From Prolixibacteraceae bacterium (lineage in GTDB: Bacteria > Bacteroidota > Bacteroidia > Bacteroidales > Prolixibacteraceae), in contig JAGODU010000009.1 in assembly GCA_017998095.1 (NCBI GenBank), forward strand, positions 1-52,394: a stretch of DNA of 52,394 nucleotides, given 5' to 3'. The notes beneath the pieces were generated by a model. That model had not been told where the DNA came from. It made no database searches and saw only the letters and a list, made by a program, of their open reading frames with translations. The translations under genes were made by a program, and so were the position numbers. Below, one piece after another: positions 1 through 8,961 of this stretch. The stretch's first letter is position 1. The number at the start of each line of letters is the position of its first letter.

Positions 1-399
1 ATTCTTACAATAAGAATTACAAGCTTCTCATATAAAAACGGTATACCCGATGATCCTTCAGAAAATGGAGGTGGATTTGTCTTCGATTGCAGAGGATTAC
101 CTAATCCCGGCAGACTCCCGGAATATCAAAATTCTTATGGCGATGAAAAAGAAGTAATTGATTATCTTGAACAATTCGATGAAGTAGCTCAGTTTCAAAA
201 TAACGTACGCAATATTACAGCCATTTCAATAAAAGAATATATTTCAAGAGGATTTGACCACCTTTGTGTTAATTTTGGTTGCACAGGAGGCCAACACCGA
301 TCAGTTTACAATGCAGAAAAATATTCAGAATGGGTTAAGAACAATTTCACTGTAAGAATCGTTCTTATACACAATGAAAAATTAAAATCAAATGAGTAA
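1..399 (+). CDS. RapZ C-terminal domain protein (3' part only)
   Basis: Reading frame 1 is open from the window edge to a TAA at 397-399, giving about 132 C-terminal residues; the start lies outside. The segment has the hallmarks of the RapZ C-terminal domain: an early [10 protein letters not shown] motif and, near the end, [10 protein letters not shown] followed by a helix. In Proteobacteria this domain binds a small RNA/ligand (RapZ, controlling glmS), but in Bacteroidetes stand-alone or differently fused versions exist whose role is not settled. Whether an N-terminal P-loop or other domain is present cannot be seen. It overlaps the next small gene by 8 bases, so the two are probably translated from one message. 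Family call is confident; function is not. Confidence 0.8.
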   Translation: MLTIRITSFSYKNGIPDDPSENGGGFVFDCRGLPNPGRLPEYQNSYGDEKEVIDYLEQFDEVAQFQNNVRNITAISIKEYISRGFDHLCVNFGCTGGQHRSVYNAEKYSEWVKNNFTVRIVLIHNEKLKSNE

Positions 400-517
400 A
401 AAAGCCTGCAAAAAAGACGACTACACTATACCTGATAATCCTAAATTCATTTGTAAGAAGTGCAAACGCCTTTCTAAAAAAGAAAATAAAGTTTGCAGTC
501 CTCAAAAATTAACATAA
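392..517 (+). CDS. 41-residue Lys/Cys-rich protein, possible small zinc-binding protein
   Basis: An ATG at 392 overlaps the end of the RapZ-domain gene in another frame and runs 41 codons to a TAA at 515-517. The product is strongly basic (many Lys) and has four Cys: C6, a CKKC pair at C21/C24, and C35, a spacing that could make a single zinc-binding knuckle. The coupled position behind the RapZ domain and the non-random Cys pattern argue that it is real. I know of similar short 'CKKC...C' proteins only as uncharacterised; no function is claimed. It is too short to be judged by codon use alone. Confidence 0.6.
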   Translation: MSKKACKKDDYTIPDNPKFICKKCKRLSKKENKVCSPQKLT

Positions 518-555
518 ACCTTTCTAAAAATTAATCGCTTTTGCCATAAATCTCC

Positions 556-563
556 TATATTTG
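556..563 (+). promoter_or_regulatory. Candidate -7 box of ppk promoter
   Basis: TATATTTG matches the Bacteroidetes -7 consensus TAnnTTTG exactly, 39 bases before the ppk ATG. There is no good TTTG at the usual 19-21 base spacing upstream (a TTTG at 540-543 is too close), so this is a half-supported promoter. Confidence 0.4.
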
Positions 564-602
564 AATATTGAGCTGTTTTTTAGGTAACCTAACTCCTGAA
601 AT

Positions 603-2693
603 ATGCCGGAATACAAATATTTCAATCGCGATTTAAGTTGGCTCTCTTTTAATTACAGAGTTCTGGAAGAAGCCAAAGATACTTCTCTGCCACTGTATGA
701 AAGGATAAAATTTCTAGCCATATATTCCAATAACCTTGAAGAGTTTTATCAGGTAAGAGTAAGCTATTACCGGCAGCTTTTAAAAAACGCTGAACTCATT
801 CCTCAAAAAATAGAACAGGTCCAGCCTGCAAAAATACTACACCAGATTAATGAAACTGTTGACAAATACCAACTTGAGTTTCACAACCTTTTTGACAATG
901 AAATTATTCCTGAACTTCAAAAGAATGGTATTTTCTTGTTAGACAGAAATTCTGAACTTTCCGGTCAACAACAAATCGAGATAAAGAATATTTTCACAAC
1001 TGAAATATTAAGCTTGTTGCAACCGGTTCTTCTTCTAAAAAAAAGAATCCGCCCTTTCCTCAAAACCGGCCATGTATATATCGTCATGGAAATGGTTGTC
1101 AATAAGTGCGATCAAAAGAATTCAAAGAAGCAAAGGGTAAGATACGGTCTTATAAAGGTCCCGACAGATCATAACATTTCACGTTTTATTGAACTAACTC
1201 CCGCTGAAGGCAATCATTATATCATGTTCCTTGAAGATGTTATAATGAAACATGCTAACAAGATATTTCCCGGATACACTGTTAATGAATGGTATACAAT
1301 CAAGCTTACCCGGGATGCTGACCTGGAATATGATGAATATGAAGAAGAAGAACTTATTGATGCCATTGAAAGAATCTCTTCAGCAAGAACTCTGGGTAAA
1401 CCAAACAGATTCTTATTTGACAGGAGGATGCCTCATAAGTTTCTAAACTATATGATGCAAACCTTTAAAATAGATAGTGACATTCTTGTTCATGGGGGTG
1501 TATATCATAACTTCAGAGATTTTTTTAATTTTCCCAACCCTGTTTCTCCTAAACTTGAAAATGAAAAGTTAAGTCCACTAAGAATTCCTGAACTTGATAA
1601 CGTTAAATATCTTAGTCGTGCAATTAATAAAAAGGATTTTCTTTTAAATGTTCCTTATCAATCATACGATTATTTCCTGAGATTCCTCGAGCAAGCTGCA
1701 AACGATGATTCTGTTATTGAAATTAAAGCAACACAATATCGTGTAGCGGAAAGATCTGCTGTTGTAAATGCACTTATGAATGGAGCTGAAAATGGTAAAA
1801 AAGTGACTGTATTCGTAGAACTGAAAGCCCGCTTCGATGAAGAAGCAAATCTTCAATATGCGGCTGAAATGAAAAAAGCAGGTATCAATATTTTCTATAG
1901 CATTCCAGGGGTTAAAGTACATGCTAAAGTTGCCCTGGTCATAAGAGATAAAAAAAATAATCCCGGTTCAAAAGATCAGGCATACATTGCAACCGGAAAT
2001 TTTAACGAAAAAACTGCCCGTATATACTGTGATCAGGGACTTTTTACTTCTCACACCGGAATTATAAGCGACCTGAAAAAAATGTTCCGCTTTCTGGAAT
2101 TCCAAAATGAATCAGTCAGGTTTAAACATCTGTTGGTCCCTAATTTTAATCTGATTCATAAATTCGGCCAACTTATAAACCGCGAAATTGAAAATGTAAA
2201 CCAAGGGAAAAAGGGATATATTGTTATTAAAATGAATGGCTTGCAAGACAATCACATGATTGACATGCTTTACAGGGCCAGTGAAGCCGGAGTTCAAATT
2301 GACCTTATAATAAGAGGCATCTGCACAATAAAGACCGGAAAAAAATACAGCAAGAACATAAAGGTAATCAGAATAATAGACCGCTTCCTTGAACATTCCA
2401 GAGTGTATGCCTTTTATAATAACGGCAATCCTATTGTATATCTGGGTTCTGCCGACTGGATGAAAAGAAACCTTTATGCACGTCTTGAATGTGTTTTCCC
2501 GATTTATAATCTTGAATTAAAAAAGGAAATTCTTGATGTGCTTAAAATTCAATTAGCTGATAATGTTAAAGCATCTTTAGTTGGAAAGAATATGGAAAAC
2601 ATTCGCATCAAAAACAATAATTCCCCAGTGCAATCTCAATTGGCTACTTACGAATATTTTAAAAATAAATACCCAAAAACGTTATCTCTTTAA
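603..2693 (+). CDS. ppk1: Polyphosphate kinase 1
   Basis: 696 residues, the usual length for PPK1, which reversibly transfers the gamma phosphate of ATP onto inorganic polyphosphate. The N-terminal domain starts with the typical YFNRDLSWLSFN segment; the two phospholipase-D-like C-terminal domains follow. The phosphorylated catalytic His is visible at about H440 in VHAKVAL, the second conserved His at about H598 in EHSRVYAF, and the signature ATGNFNEKTA lies between them. The start at 603 is the first ATG after a candidate -7 box and gives the expected N-terminus. The stop overlaps the ATG of the following AraC-type regulator by one base, so that regulator is probably translated from the same message, possibly tying it to phosphate or stress state (inference). 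Confidence 0.96.
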   Translation: MPEYKYFNRDLSWLSFNYRVLEEAKDTSLPLYERIKFLAIYSNNLEEFYQVRVSYYRQLLKNAELIPQKIEQVQPAKILHQINETVDKYQLEFHNLFDNEIIPELQKNGIFLLDRNSELSGQQQIEIKNIFTTEILSLLQPVLLLKKRIRPFLKTGHVYIVMEMVVNKCDQKNSKKQRVRYGLIKVPTDHNISRFIELTPAEGNHYIMFLEDVIMKHANKIFPGYTVNEWYTIKLTRDADLEYDEYEEEELIDAIERISSARTLGKPNRFLFDRRMPHKFLNYMMQTFKIDSDILVHGGVYHNFRDFFNFPNPVSPKLENEKLSPLRIPELDNVKYLSRAINKKDFLLNVPYQSYDYFLRFLEQAANDDSVIEIKATQYRVAERSAVVNALMNGAENGKKVTVFVELKARFDEEANLQYAAEMKKAGINIFYSIPGVKVHAKVALVIRDKKNNPGSKDQAYIATGNFNEKTARIYCDQGLFTSHTGIISDLKKMFRFLEFQNESVRFKHLLVPNFNLIHKFGQLINREIENVNQGKKGYIVIKMNGLQDNHMIDMLYRASEAGVQIDLIIRGICTIKTGKKYSKNIKVIRIIDRFLEHSRVYAFYNNGNPIVYLGSADWMKRNLYARLECVFPIYNLELKKEILDVLKIQLADNVKASLVGKNMENIRIKNNNSPVQSQLATYEYFKNKYPKTLSL

Positions 2694-3775
2694 TGGATGT
2701 AATTGCCTGGATAGGATTTTCACAGGCTTTGTTTTCAGGTATTCTGACTATTACCAAAAAAAAACAAAGTATTTCAGATAAACTGCTATCAGCCTGGCTC
2801 TTTCTGCTTGCTATCGAATTTCTTTCTTTTGGAATAGAATCTAAAATATATCCCGACTTTTTATTTCTTACAAATACATTCCTCCTCTTCAACCCGGCTC
2901 TTTACATTTATACCTGCTCTTTAACAAACCCTGATTATAAACTTAGAATAAATCAACTATTGCACATACTACCCTACTTGTTTTTTAAAATTACAGCTTG
3001 GATTATTAAAGAACCTCAGTCTTTTGAAACGTTCTTCGATCCCGACAAAACACTCTGGTTCAGAATTTTATTTACAATATTTGGAATTTCATCATGGGTC
3101 GTGTATCTTACTTTAAGTGTTTTGTTATTAAAGAAACACAGAAAAACTGTTAAAAATGAATTCTCAACAATAGATATTTATATTAATTATGCCTGGCTCA
3201 TGTTTGTGATTATCCTTTATGTAACATACTGCTTTACAGTTTTTATATGGGGAATTACAAATCTGATTTATTACAACACATTGTCCCTTTCAATTTTTAA
3301 TTACTCAATGTTGCTTGTCTTTATTTACATATTTGGATTCTACGGTTTAAAACAGGAAGATCTTTTTAAAAGAAAAAATAATCCATCAATACTGCCTAAG
3401 CCTCAAACTCTTAATATATCAATATCTTCCCGTGAAAAAATCAAAAATTCTTTATTACATTATTTTGAAAAAGATAGCCCCTATCTTAATCCTGATTTGA
3501 ATATGACTCTTTTGTCAGAAAAAATTAAAATACCAAAACATCATATTACTGAAGTTCTTAACAATGACATGGATAAGAATTTCTTTCAATTTGTGAATGA
3601 ATACCGCATTGAAGCAGTTAAAATTAAACTCATCGACCCAAAAAACCCATATTCGATAGAAGCCATTGGATATGAATGTGGATTCAACAGTAAATCAACT
3701 TTTTTTTCTGTTTTTAAAAATATTACCGGGATGACTCCTTCTGAATATAAAAATAAAGCCAACTCCAATTTTTAA
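2693..3775 (+). CDS. Membrane-anchored AraC-family transcriptional regulator
   Basis: 360 residues. The first about 220 residues form roughly six to seven hydrophobic helices, followed by a linker and a C-terminal AraC/HTH_18 DNA-binding domain (about residues 245-355) with the typical ending IGYECGFNSKSTFFSVFKN...TPSEYK. This arrangement of a multi-spanning sensor fused to an AraC domain is common in Bacteroidetes; the ligand is unknown. The ATG overlaps the ppk1 stop (taATG). About 90 bases downstream starts the beta-barrel/MMPL/LolA-like cluster, making this the likely regulator of that cluster (inference from position only). I see no clear operator repeat in the 3776-3862 gap. Confidence 0.85.
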   Translation: MDVIAWIGFSQALFSGILTITKKKQSISDKLLSAWLFLLAIEFLSFGIESKIYPDFLFLTNTFLLFNPALYIYTCSLTNPDYKLRINQLLHILPYLFFKITAWIIKEPQSFETFFDPDKTLWFRILFTIFGISSWVVYLTLSVLLLKKHRKTVKNEFSTIDIYINYAWLMFVIILYVTYCFTVFIWGITNLIYYNTLSLSIFNYSMLLVFIYIFGFYGLKQEDLFKRKNNPSILPKPQTLNISISSREKIKNSLLHYFEKDSPYLNPDLNMTLLSEKIKIPKHHITEVLNNDMDKNFFQFVNEYRIEAVKIKLIDPKNPYSIEAIGYECGFNSKSTFFSVFKNITGMTPSEYKNKANSNF

Positions 3776-3862
3776 AATTTGCACTTGTCATTACTGTCCG
3801 ACTTTTAAATATAAAACCCTTCTTTTAAAACTTATTCGTAATTTGCTTCAAAATGCTTAATT

Positions 3863-5212
3863 ATGAAATACTTAATTTTAACATTTATCTTCATCTTCTT
3901 GCTATTGTCTAATTTATTTTCTCAAGGCTTATTTGAAAGTACAGTACAGGAAAACTCAGGCAACAAACCAGGAGGCCTCAGCTTCAACGGATATGTTCGC
4001 GGATCATCTTTTCTGGCGTCAAAAAAATATGATTATCCAGCAGTTTTTGGAGAGACTTCTCTACAAACCAAAATTAGCACACAAAATCTTATCTTGTTCA
4101 GCGACCTTCGTTTCAGAAGCGGTTATATTTTCAATGAACAAATTAACGAGTTTGAAATTAAAGAAGCTTATGCAGGAATTAAATCAGATTTCTTTGATGT
4201 TTTAATTGGAAATCAAATAATCACCTGGGGAAGAACCGACGGGTTCAATCCAACCAACAACATTTCCCCAAATAATTATTTCTTCCTATCTGCTAATCCC
4301 GATGATCAGAAATTATCAAACTTCATGCTTAGCACTGAATTCAGAATTTCTCCGGCAATTAGTATTGATATAATCGGGATTCCTGTTTTCAAGCCTTCGA
4401 TTTATAAATATGATCTTATTAACAATAATGACAATGCATCATTCACCAATCCTGATTTACCTGATAAAGTTTTTAAAAATGGTTCCTTAGCTGCTAAACT
4501 TGATTTTGAATTCCCGTCTATTGGTTTTTCTTTATCATTTTTCAATGGATACGACCCCTTCTATGGCTTCGACATCAAGAATGTTGAATATTCAATCGGA
4601 TTGCCCGAAATTACTTATATCCCTTCATTTTATAGAAAAACCAGTCTCGGACTTGATTTTACTCTCCCTCTTGGCACATGGATACTAAGAAGCGAAGCTG
4701 CTTACAATTTACCGGAAAACAATGAAAATAAAATGTATATACCTAATAAAGATATATCGTATGTTGTCGGTATTGAACATGACTTCAAAGGCTTTCTAAC
4801 TATCATCCAATATATTGGCAAATACACTTTTGATTATAATCGTCTTGACAAACCTCAACTCACTAATCCTTTGGATCCTCTTGCCTTACTTCAATATGCT
4901 TCTGAAACAATTAATTATGAATCAGCATTGTATAATCGTAAGATTTTCCATCAGCAAAAACAAATGAATCATGCCCTGTCGATAATTATTTCAAAATCCT
5001 TTTTTTACGAAACACTAAATCTTGATCTATCGGGATACTACGACATAAGCTCTAAGGAATATATGATACGACCATCTCTAAAGTGGAATATTAATAATTC
5101 ACTTTCAGCTACTGCAGGATATTCATATATGAATGGTCCCTCACAATCATTATTTTCCTATGCTACTTCTGTTCTCAGCGGAGGATTTATTGAAATTAAA
5201 GCAAGCTTCTAA
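3863..5212 (+). CDS. Outer-membrane beta-barrel protein of an MMPL export cluster
   Basis: 449 residues beginning with a clear signal peptide (hydrophobic residues 3-18, cleavage near LFSQG). The mature part is rich in alternating aromatic/polar strands and ends in IEIKASF, with a terminal Phe as in outer-membrane barrels. An internal segment NQIITWGRTDGFNPTNNISP (residues about 114-133) resembles the WG-x-x-D...NP signature of DUF1302-type barrels that accompany MMPL transporters in Proteobacteria; this similarity is from pattern memory, not a search. The stop overlaps the ATG of the transporter by one base, so the two are translationally coupled. Likely role: outer-membrane partner or receiver in the export pathway encoded next to it. 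Confidence 0.7.
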   Translation: MKYLILTFIFIFLLLSNLFSQGLFESTVQENSGNKPGGLSFNGYVRGSSFLASKKYDYPAVFGETSLQTKISTQNLILFSDLRFRSGYIFNEQINEFEIKEAYAGIKSDFFDVLIGNQIITWGRTDGFNPTNNISPNNYFFLSANPDDQKLSNFMLSTEFRISPAISIDIIGIPVFKPSIYKYDLINNNDNASFTNPDLPDKVFKNGSLAAKLDFEFPSIGFSLSFFNGYDPFYGFDIKNVEYSIGLPEITYIPSFYRKTSLGLDFTLPLGTWILRSEAAYNLPENNENKMYIPNKDISYVVGIEHDFKGFLTIIQYIGKYTFDYNRLDKPQLTNPLDPLALLQYASETINYESALYNRKIFHQQKQMNHALSIIISKSFFYETLNLDLSGYYDISSKEYMIRPSLKWNINNSLSATAGYSYMNGPSQSLFSYATSVLSGGFIEIKASF

Positions 5213-7488
5213 TGGAATTCGAAAAGTTCATATTACGCAACAAACTGTGGTTCATAATCGTACCAATTGTACTTACAATCTTATCTGTCATATTCATGGT
5301 CAGGATAAAGATAAATTCCAATCTGGAATCTTATTTTCCTGACAACCTCCCATCTAAAGTAAGCTCTTCTATTGTTGAAGAATCATTTGGAAACGGAGAA
5401 CCGCTTCTCCTTATTTTTGAAAGTGATGATATCCTTAATTCTGAATCTTTATTAAGAATTAAGAACATCACTTCTAATTTGAAAATGAAGGAATACTTCG
5501 ATGATGTTATTTCGCTCTTCGACATGAAAGATATTAAAGGTGAAGATGGTGCAATGATTGTCGACCCCCTTATAATTGATATCCCTCAGGATAAAAACGA
5601 GACCCAAATCCTGAGAAGTAATATCATCAAAAATGAGCTTGCTTATAAGAATTTTATCTCTGAAGATTTCAGGTATTCACTTGTGTTAATTAACGTTAAC
5701 CAAGGCGCTAATGAAGATTCAGCTATTACTGCCGTACGTGAAATTATTGATAATTATCCGGGCACTGAAAAAACTTACATAAATGGAATGCCATACTTAA
5801 GAGCGGAAATTAACAACAAGATTACCAAAGACCTGATTATCCTTTTGCCTCTCGCCCTTTTGATAATGATAGTCTTTTTCTATCTTTCCTTCAACGAGTT
5901 CAGAGGTGTCTGGCTACCCCTCAGTGTTGTAGTTATTTCCACTGCTGTTTCTATGGCTATTCTTCCTTTAATGAACTGGGAACTAACATTAATCGGTGTA
6001 ATCATTCCTATCATGATGATTGCCATTGCAAATAATTATGGCGTTCATTTGATTGTAAGGTATCAGGAATTCAATGCAGCTCATCCCGGATGGAATATCC
6101 GTCAGATAGTTCTGAAATCTGTCAACGTTTTAAAAAAGCCAATCCTCCTTACAGGCCTTACTACTATTGTTGGAATCTTCGGACTTGTGCTGCACATTCT
6201 TATTCCTGCCCGACAGATAGGTATTATTGGTGCAATTGGAATTGGACTTGCTCTTGTTTTAAGCCTAACTTTCGTCCCTTCATTACTCGCCGGATTAAAG
6301 AAAGGAAAAATTCACAATGAATTTCAAAAGGAAAAGAATGGAGTTCTTGGTAAAATTCTTGAAAGAATTGCAGATTTTATAACAAAAAGTCCGCGAACTG
6401 TAATAGCAATATTTACATTCACCTTACTGGTTTTCGGACTATTAATCAATTTCTTACAAATAGCTCCCGATAACGATAAGGTTTTACCTAAAAATCATCC
6501 TTATAACCAATCTATTTCAATTGCAAACGAACACTTTGGAGGCACTAAATTTCTTTCGGTGATGTTTGAAGGCGACATACAAGATCCTGAACTTTTAAAG
6601 AGAATGGATAATTATGAAAGTGAAATTAAAAAAATAAAAGGAGCAGGTAGTGTCTCTTCAATTACTACTGTCATAAAATTGATTAGTAAAGCCCTGAATG
6701 ACAAAGGAACTGAAGGATATAATGCAATCCCTGAAACTCAGGACGCTGTTGCTCAGTATCTTTTACTTTATTCAATGAACGGCGCCCCTGAAGACCTTGA
6801 ACAATTTGTAAATTTTGACTACACCAGGGCACTTATGAATATTCAGTTTCATGCTACTAATATGAAACAACTGAATAACGTTGTCGATAAGGTAAGTAAA
6901 ATTGTAAAAGATGATCCTGCTTTTTCTGTTGTTTCAGGTTTCAGCCTCACTGATAAAGAAATGTCCGAATCCACAGTTTCCGGACAGATATACTCTCTTA
7001 TATTTGCACTTATTGCTATTTTCCTATTGATAATGTGGATTTTCAAAAGTCCCAAGGCCGGCTTGCTGGGAAGTATTCCTCTTGTTTTTGCAGTGGTTTG
7101 CACATTTGGCTTCATGGGAATACTGAAAATTGAACTAAATATTGTCACAGCTCTCCTTTCGTCAATTTCAATTGGAGTAGGAGTTGATTATACAATACAC
7201 ATGTTCTGGAGATTAAAACTTGAGTTTGAAAACCGGCAATCATATCCTGCAGCAATTAAACAAGCGTTAAAAGTCACCGGCAGAGGCATTGTCATAAATG
7301 CCTTATCTGTAATGCTTGGATTTTCTGTTCTTTTGTTCTCTTCATTTCCATATCTGAAAATGTTTTCAGCTCTGATAATATTGTCATTATCACTCTGCTT
7401 AATCTGTGCCTTAATTTTAATCCCGGCCATCTGCCTGGTAATAAAGCCTTCTTTTTTAAATAACAAAAGTAAAATCAAAAAAATATGA
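5212..7488 (+). CDS. MMPL/RND-family inner-membrane transporter
   Basis: 758 residues with the internal duplication of RND permeases: one transmembrane helix near residue 15-30, a periplasmic domain (about 35-200), a block of five to six helices (about 205-360), then a second copy (helix about 395-415, periplasmic domain to about 590, helices about 595-745). The second half contains the proton-relay motif GVDYTIH (D659, Y660); the matching place in the first half reads NNYGVH (N275, Y276), so one of the two usual Asp residues is Asn. Length and two-fold layout fit MMPL/HpnN-like lipid or hydrophobic-substrate exporters more than tripartite drug pumps, and no membrane-fusion gene is adjacent. 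It starts inside the stop of the barrel gene and its own stop overlaps the ATG of the LolA-like gene by four bases. Confidence 0.88.
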   Translation: MEFEKFILRNKLWFIIVPIVLTILSVIFMVRIKINSNLESYFPDNLPSKVSSSIVEESFGNGEPLLLIFESDDILNSESLLRIKNITSNLKMKEYFDDVISLFDMKDIKGEDGAMIVDPLIIDIPQDKNETQILRSNIIKNELAYKNFISEDFRYSLVLINVNQGANEDSAITAVREIIDNYPGTEKTYINGMPYLRAEINNKITKDLIILLPLALLIMIVFFYLSFNEFRGVWLPLSVVVISTAVSMAILPLMNWELTLIGVIIPIMMIAIANNYGVHLIVRYQEFNAAHPGWNIRQIVLKSVNVLKKPILLTGLTTIVGIFGLVLHILIPARQIGIIGAIGIGLALVLSLTFVPSLLAGLKKGKIHNEFQKEKNGVLGKILERIADFITKSPRTVIAIFTFTLLVFGLLINFLQIAPDNDKVLPKNHPYNQSISIANEHFGGTKFLSVMFEGDIQDPELLKRMDNYESEIKKIKGAGSVSSITTVIKLISKALNDKGTEGYNAIPETQDAVAQYLLLYSMNGAPEDLEQFVNFDYTRALMNIQFHATNMKQLNNVVDKVSKIVKDDPAFSVVSGFSLTDKEMSESTVSGQIYSLIFALIAIFLLIMWIFKSPKAGLLGSIPLVFAVVCTFGFMGILKIELNIVTALLSSISIGVGVDYTIHMFWRLKLEFENRQSYPAAIKQALKVTGRGIVINALSVMLGFSVLLFSSFPYLKMFSALIILSLSLCLICALILIPAICLVIKPSFLNNKSKIKKI

Positions 7489-8258
7489 AAAAACATCTGG
7501 TGCTATTAGTAACAATCCTGCTTTTATCTATAATCAACACTCATGGCCAAAGTGCTCAGGAAATAATGAAGAAATCAAGCGATATTATCTCGCTCGATGC
7601 TATGGAAATGGTTTCTACCCTAAAAATCTTCAATGAAAAGGGTACTGAAAGAACAAGAAAGATGGCTACAATCTCAAAGAAGTTTGGCCAGACAACTAAG
7701 ATGATTATGAAGTTTACAGAACCGGCCGACGTAAGAGGAACTGCCATATTGATATATGATTATGAAAATCAAAATGATGATATGTGGATATACCTCCCCG
7801 CAATTAGAAAATCAAGAAGGGTTGTAAGCAGTGATAAAGGTCGGAATTTCATGGGTAGTGAATTCACTAATTCTGATATGAGCAAGCCAAATCCGGATGA
7901 TTTTTCTTATAAGATTCTTGGTGATGTTACCATCGATTCAAAAGAATGCTGGAAAATTGAATCTACACCCAAATCAGAAGCCCTCAATTCAGAATACGGA
8001 TTCAGTAAAAGAATTTCTCTTGTAGATAAACAAGACTTTCATGTTTTTGAAATTGAATACCATGACTTAAAAGGAAATCTTCAAAGAAAAGAATTACTTA
8101 AAGATTACAAAAAAATGGCTAATGGAAAATATATTTCATGTTATATGGAAATGAGCAATTTACAAAACAAAAGAAAATCTATCCTTTTGATAGATAACTT
8201 CCAGTCAGGCTCTACTGCAACTGAAGCTTATTTTTCTCCGGCCATGCTTGAAAAATAG
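7485..8258 (+). CDS. LolA-like periplasmic 'outer membrane lipoprotein-sorting' protein
   Basis: 257 residues with a signal peptide (hydrophobic residues 5-18, cleavage near HGQS). The body matches the LolA_like family (PF17131 by memory): PADVRGTAILIYDY, then DDMWIYLPAIRKSRRV, GSEFTNSDM and the closing antiparallel strands. Such proteins have the half-barrel fold of LolA/LolB and are thought to carry lipid or lipoprotein cargo across the periplasm. It is not the housekeeping LolA, which is usually shorter and lacks the PAIRK segment. The ATGA overlap with the transporter stop implies coupled translation, which supports a common export route in which this protein carries what the MMPL pump releases (inference). 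Confidence 0.85.
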   Translation: MKKHLVLLVTILLLSIINTHGQSAQEIMKKSSDIISLDAMEMVSTLKIFNEKGTERTRKMATISKKFGQTTKMIMKFTEPADVRGTAILIYDYENQNDDMWIYLPAIRKSRRVVSSDKGRNFMGSEFTNSDMSKPNPDDFSYKILGDVTIDSKECWKIESTPKSEALNSEYGFSKRISLVDKQDFHVFEIEYHDLKGNLQRKELLKDYKKMANGKYISCYMEMSNLQNKRKSILLIDNFQSGSTATEAYFSPAMLEK

Positions 8259-8283
8259 TTTATCGCATTGAAAGCTTTGAAAC

Positions 8284-8730
8284 ATGAAACACATTAACAT
8301 CTACATAAAGTTGATTGTCACCTCTTTGCTTATAACATTGGCAATTTGCAATGGGAATGCTCAAAGCGTTAAATTAATGCTCTCCGGAATCAGAAATAAT
8401 GCCGGAATGATAAAGCTGACAATCTACAATAATGAAGAAAGTTATAAAAAAGAGGTCCCCGATTTGATAAAAGATGTTGCCAAAGACAGTTTAGAAAATG
8501 GCAATCTGACCTTTCGTCTTGATAATCTTTGCTGCGGAATCTGGGGTATAGTGGCAATCGACGACGAAAATGAAAATGGAAAACTCGACAGGAAATTTTT
8601 TATTCCTAAAGAAGGATTCGGTTTTTCAAACTATACTTTCAGTAAGCATTGCAAACCCGAATTTGGAGAATTTTCTTTTCCTGTTACTGAGGGTGAAAAT
8701 ATTATTATAGTAAAGATGTTTTATTTTTAA
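8284..8730 (+). CDS. DUF2141 secreted protein
   Basis: 148 residues with a signal peptide (hydrophobic residues 9-22, cleavage near GNAQS). The mature protein has the DUF2141 signature: a beta-sandwich start KLMLSGIRNNAGMIKLTIYN, then IVAIDDENENGKLDRKFFIPKEGFGFSN, where the Asp/Asn/Gly-rich turn looks able to bind a divalent cation. Family function is unknown; members are often found with outer-membrane or lipid-related genes. It follows the LolA-like gene by 25 bases on the same strand and is probably the last gene of the cluster, although no clear terminator follows. Confidence 0.8.
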   Translation: MKHINIYIKLIVTSLLITLAICNGNAQSVKLMLSGIRNNAGMIKLTIYNNEESYKKEVPDLIKDVAKDSLENGNLTFRLDNLCCGIWGIVAIDDENENGKLDRKFFIPKEGFGFSNYTFSKHCKPEFGEFSFPVTEGENIIIVKMFYF

Positions 8731-8851
8731 AAGTAAATATCAGCAAATCAATTTCTGAGAGAATCTCTGTCAATTTCCAAACTGAAAAAGATTAACCTCC
8801 GTTATTCTTATAAAACTAAAATTAACTTTCGGATTTATAGTACTATCCGCT

Positions 8852-8882
8852 ATTGATTCTAAAAAATTAATAATTAATTTTG
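8852..8882 (+). promoter_or_regulatory. Candidate transketolase promoter
   Basis: ATTG (8852-8855), 19 bases, then TAATTTTG (8875-8882) fit the Bacteroidetes -33/-7 pattern with one deviation in the -33 box. It would give a leader of roughly 70 bases before the tkt ATG at 8962. No other gene lies between it and the preceding stop at 8730. Confidence 0.55.
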
Positions 8883-8961
8883 CAGACCATTTTTAAAAGT
8901 ATTTAATGAATGCTTTAAAATACTATTATTAACTGATCATAATTTAAAAATCATAAAAAAG

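Noticed and set aside
1662..1922. Antisense and shifted-frame open frames inside ppk1, tkt, purL, gltB and other long genes
   Set aside because: They lie fully within strongly conserved genes, lack start signals and have no recognisable domains.
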